Source: Styela clava (taxonomy: Eukaryota; Chordata; Ascidiacea; Stolidobranchia; Styelidae). From it: a stretch of DNA of 64,000 bases. The position numbers and the translations under genes were made by a program. Shown here piece by piece: positions 21,818 through 33,270 of this stretch; position 1 is the first letter of the stretch; each line of letters opens with the position of its first letter. Below the pieces are notes generated by a model. The model had not been told where the DNA came from. It made no database searches and saw nothing but the letters and a program-made list of their open reading frames with translations. The stretch spans positions 7,693,001 through 7,757,000 of the forward strand of contig NC_135254.1 of the NCBI RefSeq assembly GCF_964204865.1, in the 5' to 3' direction.

Positions 21818-22886
21818 AATGTTTTCATGCACAATGTAAACTTCGTTTAATTCATTAGTTTAATCTCCTCAGATTGCGTGTTTTTGTCTTGAATGAATTT
21901 ACTGTTAACGATTATCTTTGTGGATCTCCACTCGAGGAGACCCTAATTGCCAGTCGTTATGTCTGTCTGTTTTGCTGTAGCGTCCAAACTGTAGAGGTCG
22001 ATCTGGTTGAAATTTCTCCGTGGCTTGTGCTACCACCCCAGTATTGTGCGTTTCACCAAAAGTTTGGATTGGTATTTGGTTTTCATGGTATCAGCGAGAA
22101 ACGCGCCGATTGTTATTTGTCGCCATTATCCTGTAAACAACTCTAAAAATTAAAAGAGATTGCTACCCCCTCGCAGAAGTAAATACTCGTTTGAACAAGC
22201 CAATTTTCATTTTGTTAATCAATGAACTGGGGAAACGTTAGAAATTATTAGCCGCTCATTAATAAAAATAAAATTGCAGTTTTGGTGACGGGGTTAATGA
22301 AATGCGCTGTCGTTATATCTGCTATTTTGCGTGAATGGCAACGGTTTATTGGAATGCGGCTGCCTGGTGTATCAGTGGAGATCCGGTGTTCCTACCAGCT
22401 TGTTTAGTAATGGTTTAAGTTACAAAAAGGGACCTTCCTCTATCACAGGAATTCCCTAATAGCTCCGGCGATTGAAACAGCAAAGAAGATTCAGATGTAT
22501 ATTCTCGTCGTGCAAAACCAATATGCGATATGAGTAATATATAAAATACATGCAACAAAACACATTTGCAGTTGGCGAGATAAGTCATCTGGTCAGCGAC
22601 ACCTTTCAATATTGCTATCGAAATTCCTGGCTTATTAATATACCCCAAGCTTAAAAATACACTTCGATACTGGGCAAATAATATTTGGATTACAATATTT
22701 CACATTGTTCCGACAAGAAAAAAATCGATATATCGCTATTCGCTAATGATAAATGAGAAGAGTTTACTTTTTATTTTTCCGTTCTATATTCAGTATCGTA
22801 AAAGCAAATTTTTCATTTTTCAAAGGCGATGTTTCAAGATTGAAGAAAAAACAGTATAAATACATGTGGTTATGTTAGGCCGCGGC
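21818..22886. other. Gene-free stretch between APMAP-like 1 and the zinc-finger gene
   Basis: The 21874-22146 frame has no recognisable domain. It could be 3-prime UTR of gene 1 in part. No polyadenylation signal is obvious right after the stop. Confidence 0.4.
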
Positions 22887-23243
22887 TAGGGCTGGGCATC
22901 GAATATTCCCATCGGTACAGGAGAAAATTTCAGATCGCCGCCATCTTGTTTTTATTTGGCTGCCGAGAGCGAGGTGAATTTTGCAATATTTTGATATTGA
23001 AACCATAATTTTACAAATATAGCTCTTCCCCTTTTTAGTGAGTTGTTGATGAAACATGTTCCTCATTGTGTGTGAAAACTCCGTAAACTGTTTGAGTGAT
23101 GGATTCTATGTTTTAGTAATTTGTGTGCCTGGATGACCCATCTCAATAAAAAAGTCACATACAATAAAATATCTTCCAGGCATTCATGATTAAATTCGTA
23201 AACACATTCGATTTTGAAATCATGAGGTATTCGAAAAATCTAA
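22887..23243 (-). mobile_element. Old copy of the tagggctgggca hAT MITE
   Basis: Starts tagggctgggcatcgaat. Read on the opposite strand it follows the 42409 element block by block: ccgccatcttgttttt, gtgagttgttgatgaaaac-like, attgtgtgtgaa, gagtgatg and tgaaatcatgaggtattcga. The right terminal tcccgaccc-type end is mutated, so the element is older and probably immobile. Confidence 0.65.
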
Positions 23244-23621
23244 TCATGGCCAGTGAAGGGGGAAGATCAAAGATTCTTTTCTGATAATAGTCGAATTACA
23301 CAATGGAACTATAAGTTTATTGACCAATGTTGGTTCTAGCATAAGTTATCTTTTCAGAATATATTACTTGACTTTAATAGGCAAGATTTACAGTGAATGC
23401 CGAAGAGTCAGATCCAGTGAAAGATTAACAGAAATAAGTTGTTATAACAAGTCGGGAAAAATTATCGTATTCAACATTTTATTTCATATTGGATTTAATT
23501 CTCTTTATTAAAATATGGCCCAGTCACATCTAGTATGAGTTAGTTACATTATTTCTCTATGGAAGTTCATTGTTGAATATTGTACCCTCGTACATCGAAT
23601 ATCTTCATATTATTTTTGGAA

Positions 23622-24287
23622 CTAAACTCTATCAGCAGAGTTACCCTCATTCGCTTTAGTGTGAATTAGTTCATGCTTATTCGCATTAGCCTTTGTTGTA
23701 AAACATCTTCCACAATGCTTACAAGCATATGGTTTTTCGCCGCTGTGTATTATCAAAACATGTCTTTTCATATTCTGATTCATCGAAAAACATTTCCCGC
23801 AAAGTTTACAAGTAAATGGTTTTTCTCCGGTATGAATTCGGTTATGCCTTTTCAAACTTCCGACATTCGTAAAGCTCTTACCACATGATATGCAAGAAGA
23901 TGATTTGATACCTGTGTGGATTCTCTTATGCATCTTACATTCAGCTGCTGTTGTGAAACATTTATCACAAAATTCACAAGTGAACGGTTTCATCCCGTCG
24001 TGTATTCGAATATGCCGATTCCATTGTCCAGTCATCGTAAAACACTTCCCACAAACTTTACAAGCATGTGGTTTGATTCCCGTGTGAATTTGCTCATGAA
24101 CTTTTAATCCACCAGCCTTTGTAAAACCTTTTCCACACTGTTCACAAACATATGGTCTCTCTCCTGTGTGATCTCTTGTGTGTATTAGTAAATAATTTTT
24201 TCTTTTGAAAGTCTTTCCACAGTATTTGCAAATATGGACTTTACGTTCACAGGGCGTATTCCTACCCTGTTTTGCACTTGTTTTCAT
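23622..24287 (-). CDS. C2H2 zinc-finger protein, seven fingers
   Basis: The 221-residue frame (from the ATG at 24287) encodes seven consecutive C2H2 fingers: CKYC..HTRDH, CEQC..HEQIH, CKVC..HIRIH, CEFC..HKRIH, CISC..HNRIH, CKLC..HVLIIH and CKHC..HELIH. They are joined by TGEKP-like linkers, some altered (TGIKP, DGMKP). All cysteine and histidine ligands are present. Arrays of this kind bind DNA in the nucleus, but no KRAB, BTB or other effector domain is visible. Upstream on the minus strand there is a pyrimidine-rich stretch ending ttttcttag near 24309. This may therefore be the last exon of a longer gene. Orthology cannot be assigned from fingers alone. Confidence 0.85.
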   Translation of the reverse strand: MKTSAKQGRNTPCERKVHICKYCGKTFKRKNYLLIHTRDHTGERPYVCEQCGKGFTKAGGLKVHEQIHTGIKPHACKVCGKCFTMTGQWNRHIRIHDGMKPFTCEFCDKCFTTAAECKMHKRIHTGIKSSSCISCGKSFTNVGSLKRHNRIHTGEKPFTCKLCGKCFSMNQNMKRHVLIIHSGEKPYACKHCGRCFTTKANANKHELIHTKANEGNSADRV

Positions 24288-24737
24288 ATTGTAGCGGGCC
24301 ACAATAAGGCTAAGAAAAATAGAAAGCCAGATAACAATTTAGACTGCACATTCAACTTTGCTAGTTGCCTCAGCTAGCCACAACACTAGTCAATTCAGTG
24401 ACAATAGTGATGTAGCAATATGTCAAATGACTTCGTTTTCTACTTAATATAGGTTACACTATGTTCAGTATAGAAATATCTCTAACATATTTATTGCCTC
24501 TGTTTGGACTAATAAAATCAAATTATTACGCAACACACAGAGACGGGATACCATAATTCTAAGAAGGAGATTTGGGTTAAACGACCGACATGATCTCAAA
24601 ACTTATATCTTAGATATACAATGTCATTTTAATTCGTCCGCTTTCGCTTTTCATCTTCAAAATACGTGCTTATAACAGATTTCAATCTGACACTTTACAA
24701 GCGTTGAATATAAAATTAAACATATCTAAAATGTCTT

Positions 24738-24956
24738 GGGCGCTCCAGAAGTATGTGTACCAATATGAAGGTAAATAAAATTGTTCGCCTATTTTCCATC
24801 AAGTTGTGTAAAGGGACTGAAACCTATGGGCATGGGATATATTCACTAGGCTAACACAGACAGTCCCCGAACTCGTAATAGAACTAAAATAAGGAAAATC
24901 GGAATAAAATTATGGCACATAATTATACACATACTTCTGAAGCGCCAAAAATCTGT
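24738..24956. mobile_element. Variant AAGATGGCGGAC-family MITE
   Basis: Ends are gggcgctccagaagtatgtg and cacatacttctgaagcgcc. The right half keeps cgaactcgtaatagaact and aaataaggaaaatcggaata. The left half has a distinct insert (tgttcgcctattttc, aaagggactgaaacc) shared with 26655-26790. Confidence 0.7.
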
Positions 24957-25740
24957 ATTATTTGACAGCGAAACCATCCTCAGAGAAAAAAAAAATAACG
25001 AAATATACTTTAAAACATTTATATACATACTTTGCACAGCGGTCCCAGCTTGTTTCTCTGTCTACTGATACGTGAGCTTGAAAAATATAAGTGACTCAAC
25101 TGTTTGAATATTGGAAGAAAAATGAACTAACCATTCAACATTATTTCCTGTGTCGCATTCGGACCGTACTCGTAGGGAATTTTACACATAAATACTATCA
25201 GCTGCTCCCATGCGTGATAAAACAGGCAAAAAAAATTAAATTGATTTTATGTGGCTTCCGTGATTTTTGGAAAGTGCTGTTAACAACAATGTCCTAAAAA
25301 ACTTCCTCTCCGTTCACGGGAACGAAATTATGCAAGGAAATAGTGTGGAACTTTCAAATAGCTATTCTTGATTCAAATTAGTATATACAATCTTCCAGAA
25401 TCATCAAAACGCACAAAATTAAATTAAGTTTCGATAACACTCGTCACGGTTTCTTGCATAATTGCCAAGCTCAGGCAGTATACCTGTCCTAGTTCTAAAA
25501 ACTTGTTCCTCTGAACTTTCTCCGATTTTATCTACGTTATTTAACAAAAGTTGTGTGGATTCATTTTCCCAGACCTCTTCAGACTTGCTTACCCTTGTTC
25601 CCACCTTTGAAAATAACGGCGATGGGACAGATTCCGGTGAATACCGACATATCAGTCATTTGTAAACTATAAGCAAGGTATTTGAATCACTTATCAAGGC
25701 AGTCATTATATACCACCCAGGATCACATGATCTTTTAACT

Positions 25741-26454
25741 CAGTGTTTTTCAACCGGGGTGCCGCGGCACACCGGTGTGCCGTAAAATATTGTCAGGGGT
25801 GCCGTGGGAAATTCTCCAATTTGTGTGTCTATGCGGTGTTGCGCCCGGCAGAGTAATCATGTTGTACTGTTCCGTATCAAGGGCGGCGATTTGCCTTGTG
25901 CTCGCAGACGAGAAAAAATGGCCACGCATGTATGCAGCGGCAGTTAGCTGAAACAAGATTGTGGTCACAAGCTAAGTTGATCTACCTTTGGACAGTTTTT
26001 GATTGGCAGCTGCCAAGAAGTTCCCCATGCTGGCCTATAAAACTATTTTGACATTGCTCCCATTTTCCACAACATATCTGTGAGAGGTTACCTTTTCAAG
26101 CCTGACTGCTATAAAAACTAAAAACAGAGAAAGACTGAGAGCTGTGGAGGAAGAGCTTCGTGTGTGTCTTTCTCCGATTCCTGCCAGGATATCAGCTCTG
26201 TCTTCATCCAAACGGCCCATGTTTCACACTGAGTGAGAATAAATATGAACGATTATGAAATACTTTTTGTCTTTGTTTTTATTTGATTACTATTCAAGAT
26301 GTCCAATTCAACATCTTACTTCAGTGTTAAAAAGCTTATATTAACAATATAATACTTATATTGTGAATATTAGGTCTTTTTCCCACATTTTCAGTGGTAG
26401 TGTGCCGCGGGATTTTCTCAACGAAAAAAGTGTGTCTTGGCTTGAAAAACACTG
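25741..26454 (+). mobile_element. hAT element with decayed transposase C-terminus
   Basis: Ends are cagtgtttttcaaccggggt and ttgaaaaacactg, with the ggtgccgcggcacacc subterminal block typical of ZBED/SCAND3-like hAT elements. The flanks (ttttaact, tttaattg) match only with a gap. The interior encodes a remnant of the transposase C-terminal dimerisation region. Confidence 0.85.
25990..26236 (+). pseudogene. hAT transposase C-terminal remnant
   Basis: One frame reads AAAKKFPMLAYKTILTLLPF then [13 protein letters not shown] with internal stops. After a frameshift, [20 protein letters not shown] and then [17 protein letters not shown] follow. The order PxLxxxAxxxLxPFxTTYLCE then RxRLxxEEELRxxLS is characteristic of the hAT dimerisation domain in ZBED5/SCAND3-like proteins. 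Several stops show it is dead. Confidence 0.8.
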
Positions 26455-26654
26455 TTTAATTGACAAAAAAACATAATTTTCGTCCAAACGTTCCACCACC
26501 TATTTGTCAACGGTTTGGCGTACCGGATCCTGCAAAGAATCTCGTATCGGATCTCCACTCGAATGCACGCATTTTTTGGACTCGGAATACACGTAATTTT
26601 TACTGAGTACTCAATTCCGATTTTACTAATTGATGCCTAAGTTAGGTACTTTTA

Positions 26655-26790
26655 CAGGCGCTCCAGTGTGTGTACCAATATAGAGGTGACTAATTTTGTT
26701 CGCCTATTTTACATCAAGTTATGATGTAAAGGGACTGAAACCCACAGGTAGGGGTGTCACTGTGCTAACACAGACAGTAAACCCCGTACG
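26655..26790. mobile_element. Partial MITE related to 24738-24956
   Basis: Begins caggcgctccagtgtgtgta and shares caatata-aggtgac/taaa, ttgttcgcctattt and aaagggactgaaaccc with the left half of the 24738 copy. No right arm is present. Confidence 0.6.
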
Positions 26791-26805
26791 CCAAAGGGTG
26801 TTTAA

Positions 26806-27282
26806 CATTAACGTAAATTCATTTCTATTTTTCAAACTGAAACCGATATTTAGACAGACAGCGCATGGACTCTCGGTGACAATATGGTCAAGGAAAACAG
26901 CCGAGATGGTTTTAAATGTAGGCCCCTAATTAGGCTTACCATACGTCCCGCTTTAGGCGGGACAGTCCCGCTTTTCAGCGTTTTGTCCCGCCGTCCCGAT
27001 AAGTCAGCCAAAAGTCCCGCTTTTCCAGCATAATACACAAACATGTTCTTGTTACTGTTGTTTCTTTGTAGCGCAGCGCTAGCCTACTTACTGAAGGCGA
27101 ATATCGCATGTAAAACCAATACTAATTAGTCTAAATTCGAAATATTTGTACCGGTATCGTTAACGTCAATTCCTTCCTATTTTTCGAACTGAACCCGATA
27201 TTTTGACAGAGAATATGCGCATGAAATTTCGATAACAATATGGTCAATAAAGACAGCCGAGACAGCTTTAAATGTAGGAATG
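26806..27282 (+). repeat. Direct repeat pair of about 125 bp
   Basis: 26806-26927 and 27160-27282 share ttctatttttcaaactga-type blocks, gaaaccgatattt, gacaatatggtcaa, acagccgaga and ctttaaatgtagg. The CCCGC element end lies between them. Confidence 0.6.
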
Positions 27283-27487
27283 TAGGCCTATGTAGTAAAA
27301 TCGGAAAATGTGAAGTTATAAAATCACAGCTAAGGGGTCGTTGTCTTCCGAGGCGTCCCGATTTGAAGTCACAAAAATATGGTAACCGTACCCCTAATGT
27401 AAAATCGATAAATTTAAAGTAGAAAAAGTCACACCTATGGTCTTTGGAGGCGTTCCGCTTTGAGGTCACAAAAATATGGTAACCCTA
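26932..27487. mobile_element. DNA element with taggcttaccatac / tatggtaacccta ends
   Basis: The left end is followed by tccgctttaggcgggacagt-type CCCGC repeats. The right end ggtcacaaaaatatggtaac is present twice, about 105 bp apart (27370-27390 and 27466-27486), as though the end was duplicated. The class is uncertain. Confidence 0.55.
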
Positions 27488-29169
27488 CTTAACACCAACC
27501 TGGTACACAACTACACATGCATGGAATGGAACACATAGCGTGGAAATGAAACATGCTCTACCACGAGTAGGCTATATGAATATGCGAAAACTACAAAATT
27601 TCTCTAAGTTAAAACTTCAGAATCAGTAGTTTTAAACTGTTTACGTAACTATAAAATTTCAAGCCAGTTTATGTACCACATTGTATGCACGAGTGGAATC
27701 TCTCTGCCATTTCCGCGAGCGACATAGTAAGCCTACGGCTAAAACTATCTGCAATCACGGGAACGTATCGTAGTCAGAAAAGTGGACTTTCCAAATCGGT
27801 ATGTTAGAATTTGAAAATTTCGACATTTTAGGCTTCAGACAGCCACGTAATGGCGACATTACCACAGCATCTGTGCTGAATAGCCGCTGAGAATTAACGA
27901 AAGCAGGTGGGCGGGAAAACCCGTTTACAACCAAGACGAACATTAACACAATATCACGCGCGGGGCAGCGCTAAATTTGTCTCAATGCAATTTCGTTTGC
28001 ATACTTTTTCATCATAATAAAATTCCCCGCTCTCTCTTACCTGTCAAGGGTATTTCACAGGATATTTTCTCACTTCCCCATGCATTAATTGTTTGATCCT
28101 AATGGGATTTGGAATATACCAATAAAATATAACAATATGAATGCCTCCGAGCTCCGCGAATTCTAATCTTGGTAGTTTCAGAAGACTGCGAGATAACCGT
28201 CGCAAACGTATGGTAGACGCAGAAAAATATATTTAAATATTTTTAAGAAACGGGAATGAGGCGACAATTACATTGCCTTTACGAAAGTAAATCGAGTTGG
28301 GCCTAGCCCTAGAATGTGCGCAATGGTCGTATTTTTATACTGATTATCGAGGGACGGGGCGCCAACGATAAAATGCTGGACACCACTAGTTTAGAATAAA
28401 GACAATTTTCAGTTTTGTGGCATGGCTTAGTGGTAAGCACGATGAAGACAAAACAGCAACCCAGGAAGCTGGACATGGTGGCATAAATTGGGGAAAATCA
28501 TTTTGACTAGACTCGGGTTTTCCCCAGACTATCACGTGATAGACGTTTCTAGATTTCTTTATTCCTAAATATTAAAATTTATTTTCACCACTAGGTTATG
28601 CCGATGAGTAACCAAAAAATTATTGCTATTCTATTTTCATGCACTGTTGCTACTCTTTTTATTTGTTTCTTCTATTCAATTTTTTTGTCTAAAGGTGCTG
28701 TAGGCTCGATGACGGTTCATTCCGTCCTTCACAGCACCTGTCATTTCGAAATTTATGTATTACAGATATTTTGTTGTTGATTGTTGTTTTTTTGAAGTGA
28801 CAGATAAAATAACTTTGTCACAAGTTGTTATCGTACCGCAAGTGTACAGGTGCGGGCGGTTTCGAGCCAGACTTCACGAAGAAATTTCCCCCGACTCGAC
28901 GAAAACAGTGTGAAATTATTTTTAACTATATTGTGATTTAGTAGTTATTGATCACCACCAAAGAACCGGGCTCAAAATGGAAATTGAACAGAAAATATGG
29001 CTAAAAGAATAGTACAGATTCAATTATCAAAAATGCACTATATTCAAACTAAACTATTACTAAAGATAGACAATCGTTAACAATAAATTTCTTTCTAGGC
29101 AGAAACACGTAATCTAAGGAGATCAAACACTAATAAAATAGTTAAGTCCATATTCTGCATGAAAACATT
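27488..29169. other. Gene-free stretch with a possible SINE head and a small hairpin
   Basis: tggcttagtggtaagcac at 28426 resembles a tRNA A box, but I find no matching B box in place. A nested stem-loop lies at 28693-28739. Otherwise no coding region is supported. Confidence 0.4.
28693..28739. other. Short nested stem-loop
   Basis: aggtgctgt (28693-28701) pairs with acagcacct (28731-28739), and gacgg pairs with ccgtc inside. It could be an RNA hairpin or chance. No partner gene was identified. Confidence 0.3.
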
Positions 29170-30318
29170 TCAGTCGGAAGTTAAACGATCAACCAGAGGA
29201 ATTCCATATGAAATGAAGGATCCAACCACAAGTGTTCCGTCGCTCAGTTCAGATACTTCTGTTACAGCTCGGCATAACTTTCCTTCCAAATCTAAATGGA
29301 TACTCTCAGGCTCAAAATTCTCATTTAGCTTCACAGCCGCTCCCTGACCGAAGTTAAACTTGTTCAAAAGACCCCCCGGTCCTAATGCAGTTGCAAGCAT
29401 GTCGCGGAATACAGGATCCCATGTCACAAAATGTCCCGGTTCTAGAAAATATGGCATTGGCACCCAATATCCACCATTCTTTGTTTTACGTATATTGTCT
29501 GGACCAGCCGGGAAAGGGATGTGCCGCACAATTTCTGCGGATTCGAGGTTGACCAATGTAAGGCGCCTGGCGCTTGGGCTGTGCTCGGACAGAAGAACAT
29601 GTGTTTCATTTTCCACAATTTCAATGCCGTTTGGTAGACACAAATTGTCCAGGATGAGTTCTGTATTTTTGGTTAGAACATCCACTTTAAATAGTCTTCC
29701 GGTACATTCACCTTCAAGGATAGAAAAGGCGACGTCATCATAATTCCACCTTGTACTCATATCAGTGAAATATATTGTTTTTCCATCAGAGGTCAAGGCC
29801 AAATCATCTGGGAACAACATAGGCGGGTTGACGTCAGTATAGTGAGATATGACGTCATAAGTCACGGTATTCAGATCGATCATAATGACTCCTTGATAAG
29901 CATCTGCAAAATACAACTTGGAACCATAAAGGCGAAGACCAAGAGGACGCTTTTTCTTTAGTTCACTTCCTTCTGCAAAATCGAATGATTTAGTCAAATC
30001 GAAAACCGTTTGGTTTGCTTTCCCAGGATTCATGATTTTAATTACCCTGCCATCTTTAAGTCCAGCATATATATTATCATGCTCATCCACTGCAACTGAC
30101 TCTGGTCCTTTCAATTCGGGTACAATCTTTATTCCGCGTTGTAAGTCTTTATTTCCAATATTCACCCAATCAAATTCGTCCATGCCTTGTATATCGTCGA
30201 CCGGAACTGATGAAGTTGGTGATCTAACATAAGCGATAGTTAGAACACTTCCGACTATTAAACCAATTCCAATAGGCACGAATAAAAACATCCGGTTAAC
30301 CACGCCACCTCCCGCCAT
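29170..30318 (-). CDS. APMAP: APMAP-like protein 2, intronless
   Basis: The frame gives 382 residues. Residues 10-31 form a single membrane anchor (MFLFVPIGIGLIVGSVLTIA) after a nine-residue N-terminus, the type II topology of APMAP. The propeller follows: GPESVAVDEHD (71-81), RPLGLRLYGSKLYFADAYQG (124-143), FPDDL (169-173), LPNGIEIVENET (228-239), GPDNIR (272-277), GGYW and EVSELSDGTLVVGSF. E73, N230 and D274/N275 lie where the related PON/SMP30-type propellers hold their metal ligands. That assignment is inference from alignment of motifs. Sequons NQT (102) and NET (237) are present. A two-residue-longer loop SEHSPSARRL distinguishes it from the other copies. It is convergent with gene 1 and divergent from gene 3. 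Confidence 0.92.
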   Translation of the reverse strand: MAGGGVVNRMFLFVPIGIGLIVGSVLTIAYVRSPTSSVPVDDIQGMDEFDWVNIGNKDLQRGIKIVPELKGPESVAVDEHDNIYAGLKDGRVIKIMNPGKANQTVFDLTKSFDFAEGSELKKKRPLGLRLYGSKLYFADAYQGVIMIDLNTVTYDVISHYTDVNPPMLFPDDLALTSDGKTIYFTDMSTRWNYDDVAFSILEGECTGRLFKVDVLTKNTELILDNLCLPNGIEIVENETHVLLSEHSPSARRLTLVNLESAEIVRHIPFPAGPDNIRKTKNGGYWVPMPYFLEPGHFVTWDPVFRDMLATALGPGGLLNKFNFGQGAAVKLNENFEPESIHLDLEGKLCRAVTEVSELSDGTLVVGSFISYGIPLVDRLTSD

Positions 30319-30439
30319 ATTAAAAATAGGGTAACGCTGACGAAATTCTTTTCCTTCCTATAAAGCGTACTGCGAAGAACACCACCTGCTTTCAGCTAAC
30401 GGGCAGTCTTAAATGCAGATTTCGAAGTGGACGCTAATC

Positions 30440-30560
30440 AATATATGCATGCTTTGTATATAAACCAGTTTTTTATCGGTATGTCTGTTTTCTTGGCAAA
30501 TCTTTTTGAAAAAATGTATAATTCTGCGTTAGGTAGCCTGCAGGCAAACACTGCGATGTA
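30440..30560 (-). promoter_or_regulatory. Upstream conserved elements of APMAP-like 2
   Basis: On the minus strand aaactggttta is found (30460-30472) and, further out, the block around gtagcctgcaggcaaac (30541 region), related to the gcctgtgggctaa block upstream of genes 3, 4 and 5. Conservation is weaker than for the other copies. Confidence 0.35.
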
Positions 30561-31455
30561 TACGATATAAAGTATGTATATGTCGACCGTGGCCGGTGGT
30601 GCCACTGAACGTAATGAAATGTAATATTTTTGTTTACGTTATGTCAAATATTGGTTCGTTGAACGATGGATTATTTCGTGTTTCTGTAACCGAACGCGCC
30701 CGAAATACTTGTTTTAAGACAACGATAATTTTATAAATGTTCCCGCCATAATATTTCATGAGAGTGTTTTCAATAAGATGTTAAAATATTTATTTTAATA
30801 TTTCAAGCAATGGTGTGGCGGTTTTTGTGAGGTTTCCCTGCCCTTTGACCCCAGGATATTTCTTTCATACTTTACCATTGTAAAATTTCCAATGCTTTTA
30901 TTAAAAGTGGTTTAGCGATTTGGCGCCTATAAACTGATTTACATGTTCCAAACCATCATTTTGATTCAAAGTATTCAAACATCTGTCATTTGAAAGTACC
31001 GATAAAAAGTTTAGCCCAGTCTTTTAGTTTAGCTAGTTTTAGACAAATTTCACTGTAATGGAACTTGAAACTCTCGGGAAGACGAAATGATAATGATCGT
31101 TAACCCATTTGATTCATACTCGAATTTCCGAAGCAAAAAAAAACGGAAAAATGTCATGTGAAACTAGAAAACGAGGTAATGTTTACAGCAATGCCGGAAA
31201 ATCTGTTCTAGTGACAAAAGCGTCTGAACGGCCTATAACATTTCTATTGTAGGCCTACGTCACTTTTTGCATCTTTCTGATTAGCCAATGTTGCGGAAAT
31301 AAATAAAGAAGTCGATGGTCGGGAAAACATTATCCATTGCTAGAATTTGGTTCATTTTGAGTGAGAAACGACATATGACATGCTCGTATGAAGCATTTCA
31401 ATCAATTTATGTCAAAATGGTTGTTATGAATTTTCATGTTACATTGGCTTTAGCC
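30561..31455. other. Gene-free stretch
   Basis: No coding region or structured repeat recognised. It lies in the upstream interval between the divergent APMAP-like genes 2 and 3. Confidence 0.4.
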
Positions 31456-31605
31456 CAGGGTCGGCAAACTTTTGTCGTTTGCGGGCTAAAATTACAGGTT
31501 GCAAGTCATTGGCGGGTCGCACATATTTTTAAAAAGGTAAAATCCGAAGGACTGACCAATGAATCACATTTTTTTCACACAGATTCCAGTTAAATTTATT
31601 TTGTT
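31456..31605 (-). mobile_element. Truncated hAT MITE fragment
   Basis: Begins cagggtcggcaaac, then ggttgcaagtcattggcggg, and continues with accaatgaatcacattttt and cacagattccagttaaa. The last blocks match the inverted interior of the 53334 element. The other end is missing. Confidence 0.7.
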
Positions 31606-31758
31606 TACAAAAGAAATTTGAATTTTATTTGTACTACCATGGGTCAATTTTATCACATGTTATACTAGTTCAACTCTTGCGGTGCTCTTTATATATTATT
31701 ATGTGAAATGTATTTTGTATTATCGCTAAGTGGCGCTATTGACCCGCAATGCCAGACC

Positions 31759-32014
31759 TGTGGCACGACTATATAATAAAGGGCACTCCCGAAGTATGTG
31801 AACCAAGATGGCAGACACCAGAACGTAGTATGTGTACCAGGTTAGGATTGGGCCATAATTTCAAGTACAAATACCACGGGAAATAGAACTAATATTAGGA
31901 AAATTGAAATAAAATTATGGCCTAACCCTAACCTGGTACACATACTACGCTCTGGTGTCTGCCATCTTGGTATACATACTTCGGGAGTGCCCTTTATTAT
32001 ATAGTCGTGCCACA
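31759..32014. mobile_element. Long foldback MITE with arms of about 88 bases
   Basis: The AAGATGGCGGAC-family arms are preceded on the left by tggcacgactatataataaa and followed on the right by its exact inverse, so the inverted repeat extends about 24 bases beyond the usual family end. Arms are nearly perfect from 31759 inward to the taggttagg region. The centre is the usual aaattatggcc / aggaaaattg block. Confidence 0.85.
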
Positions 32015-32067
32015 CATACCACGTTCCGGTATCCGCTGTCTTGGTTCACATACTTCGTGAGTACCCA
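32015..32067. mobile_element. Half of another AAGATGGCGGAC-family MITE
   Basis: Directly right of the foldback element lie accacgttccggtatccg and ttggttcacatacttcg, ending gagtaccc. This is a single right arm, suggesting that the foldback element inserted into or recombined with an older copy. Confidence 0.65.
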
Positions 32068-33039
32068 ATAAAGTCTTTTGAACGTTGGCATCATTTGTGT
32101 AAAATTTCAGACATGGAAATACGCTAATTTTGTTTGCCCCGAGACTGGTTCTTCCACGACATGTATGTTTTAGATTTCTCAAAGTAGAAAAATACAATCT
32201 AAACTCTAATGTGTTGAAAACCACCTTTCTTATGTAGTAGAATAAAAACGAGTTGTGGAACAATAAGCTCTTTAACAAAATTAGATTTGATCCAAACAAT
32301 AAAACTGTGTGCAGCGGCGCGGATTCACGAAAAGGTGTGCTTGCCGAGTTTGTGAAACTCTCAGATATTTTCGTGTGTTGCTCTTTGCAAAGCACACAAT
32401 AGGTTCGATAAAGACGCCAGTAAAGACCTTTATTGTTCAGCAGAGATGGGCGGATTTGAACTGATACATCACATTCACATAGCAACCAAAACATGTCCGA
32501 TCCTAGCAGCAGTCAGACCAGAAAAAGGAATTACACGTTTCAGTGTCGTGCGCAGAGGTGATCGCAGTCGAGCAAGGAATAGCCAAATCTGACCCATTGG
32601 GCAATGTTTTAGTCAAAACAGCTCTGGCTCCGCAAAATCTGGACGCGATACCAAGACAATATAAATAAATACAAGAGAGCTAAGCCCAAATATGTGGACA
32701 CGGAGAGAAAAACTGAATATTTTATCATCAATTCCCGGAAAATCATATGCGGTAACTTACCAGTGGCCGTATCGGAAGGCGAATAACTCGACTACATGGA
32801 CAACTCTCCAGAGAAAACTCGACTACCCATGGTACCGGTAACGGTACAGAGACTGTTATAGCTTTTCCAGGTCCTGGGACGATGATCCATTTCTTCATGA
32901 TTCAGTTTCAACGTGGATTGAAATACCAACTGATCCGAGCCATTTCTGCATTACCAGATCAAGAACCACAGTCTACCGATCCTCTTGAAAAACTTCACTT
33001 TCTCTAAACACGAGATCCGCCGACTTTCGCTGAGCACGC

Positions 33040-33270
33040 GATCCACTGATATGCGTTCGCGGAACCACCACAATGTGCGTAAATTTTGGTGACGTCATAG
33101 CACACAAAAAAACAAATTCTATGGAGCTCACAGAAATATTTGAAATAGATAAAATAGCCTTCTGGCAAAATATACAATCTTTCACCGCTGAAAATTTCAA
33201 AGCAATTGGTCCAGTAATTAAAGAGGAAGGCGATTTTTTCATAACGATGGGAAGAAAAATAATGAACAAG
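33040..33270 (+). repeat. Dispersed repeat (gacgtcatagcacac family)
   Basis: Ordered blocks gcggaaccaccacaatg, ttggtgacgtcatagcacac, gaaaatttcaaagcaattgg and gaggaaggcgattttttcat match 45460-45660. Shorter fragments at 56930-57000 and 3800-3965 match too. Frames on both strands here are repeat-derived. Confidence 0.65.

Noticed and set aside
28426-28600. Possible tRNA gene or SINE at tggcttagtggtaagcac
   Set aside because: The A-box-like motif is not followed by a proper B box or a cloverleaf.
31997-32494. 165-residue open frame on the minus strand
   Set aside because: Its C-terminal part translates MITE arm sequence and the rest has no domain features or support from repeats of coding type.
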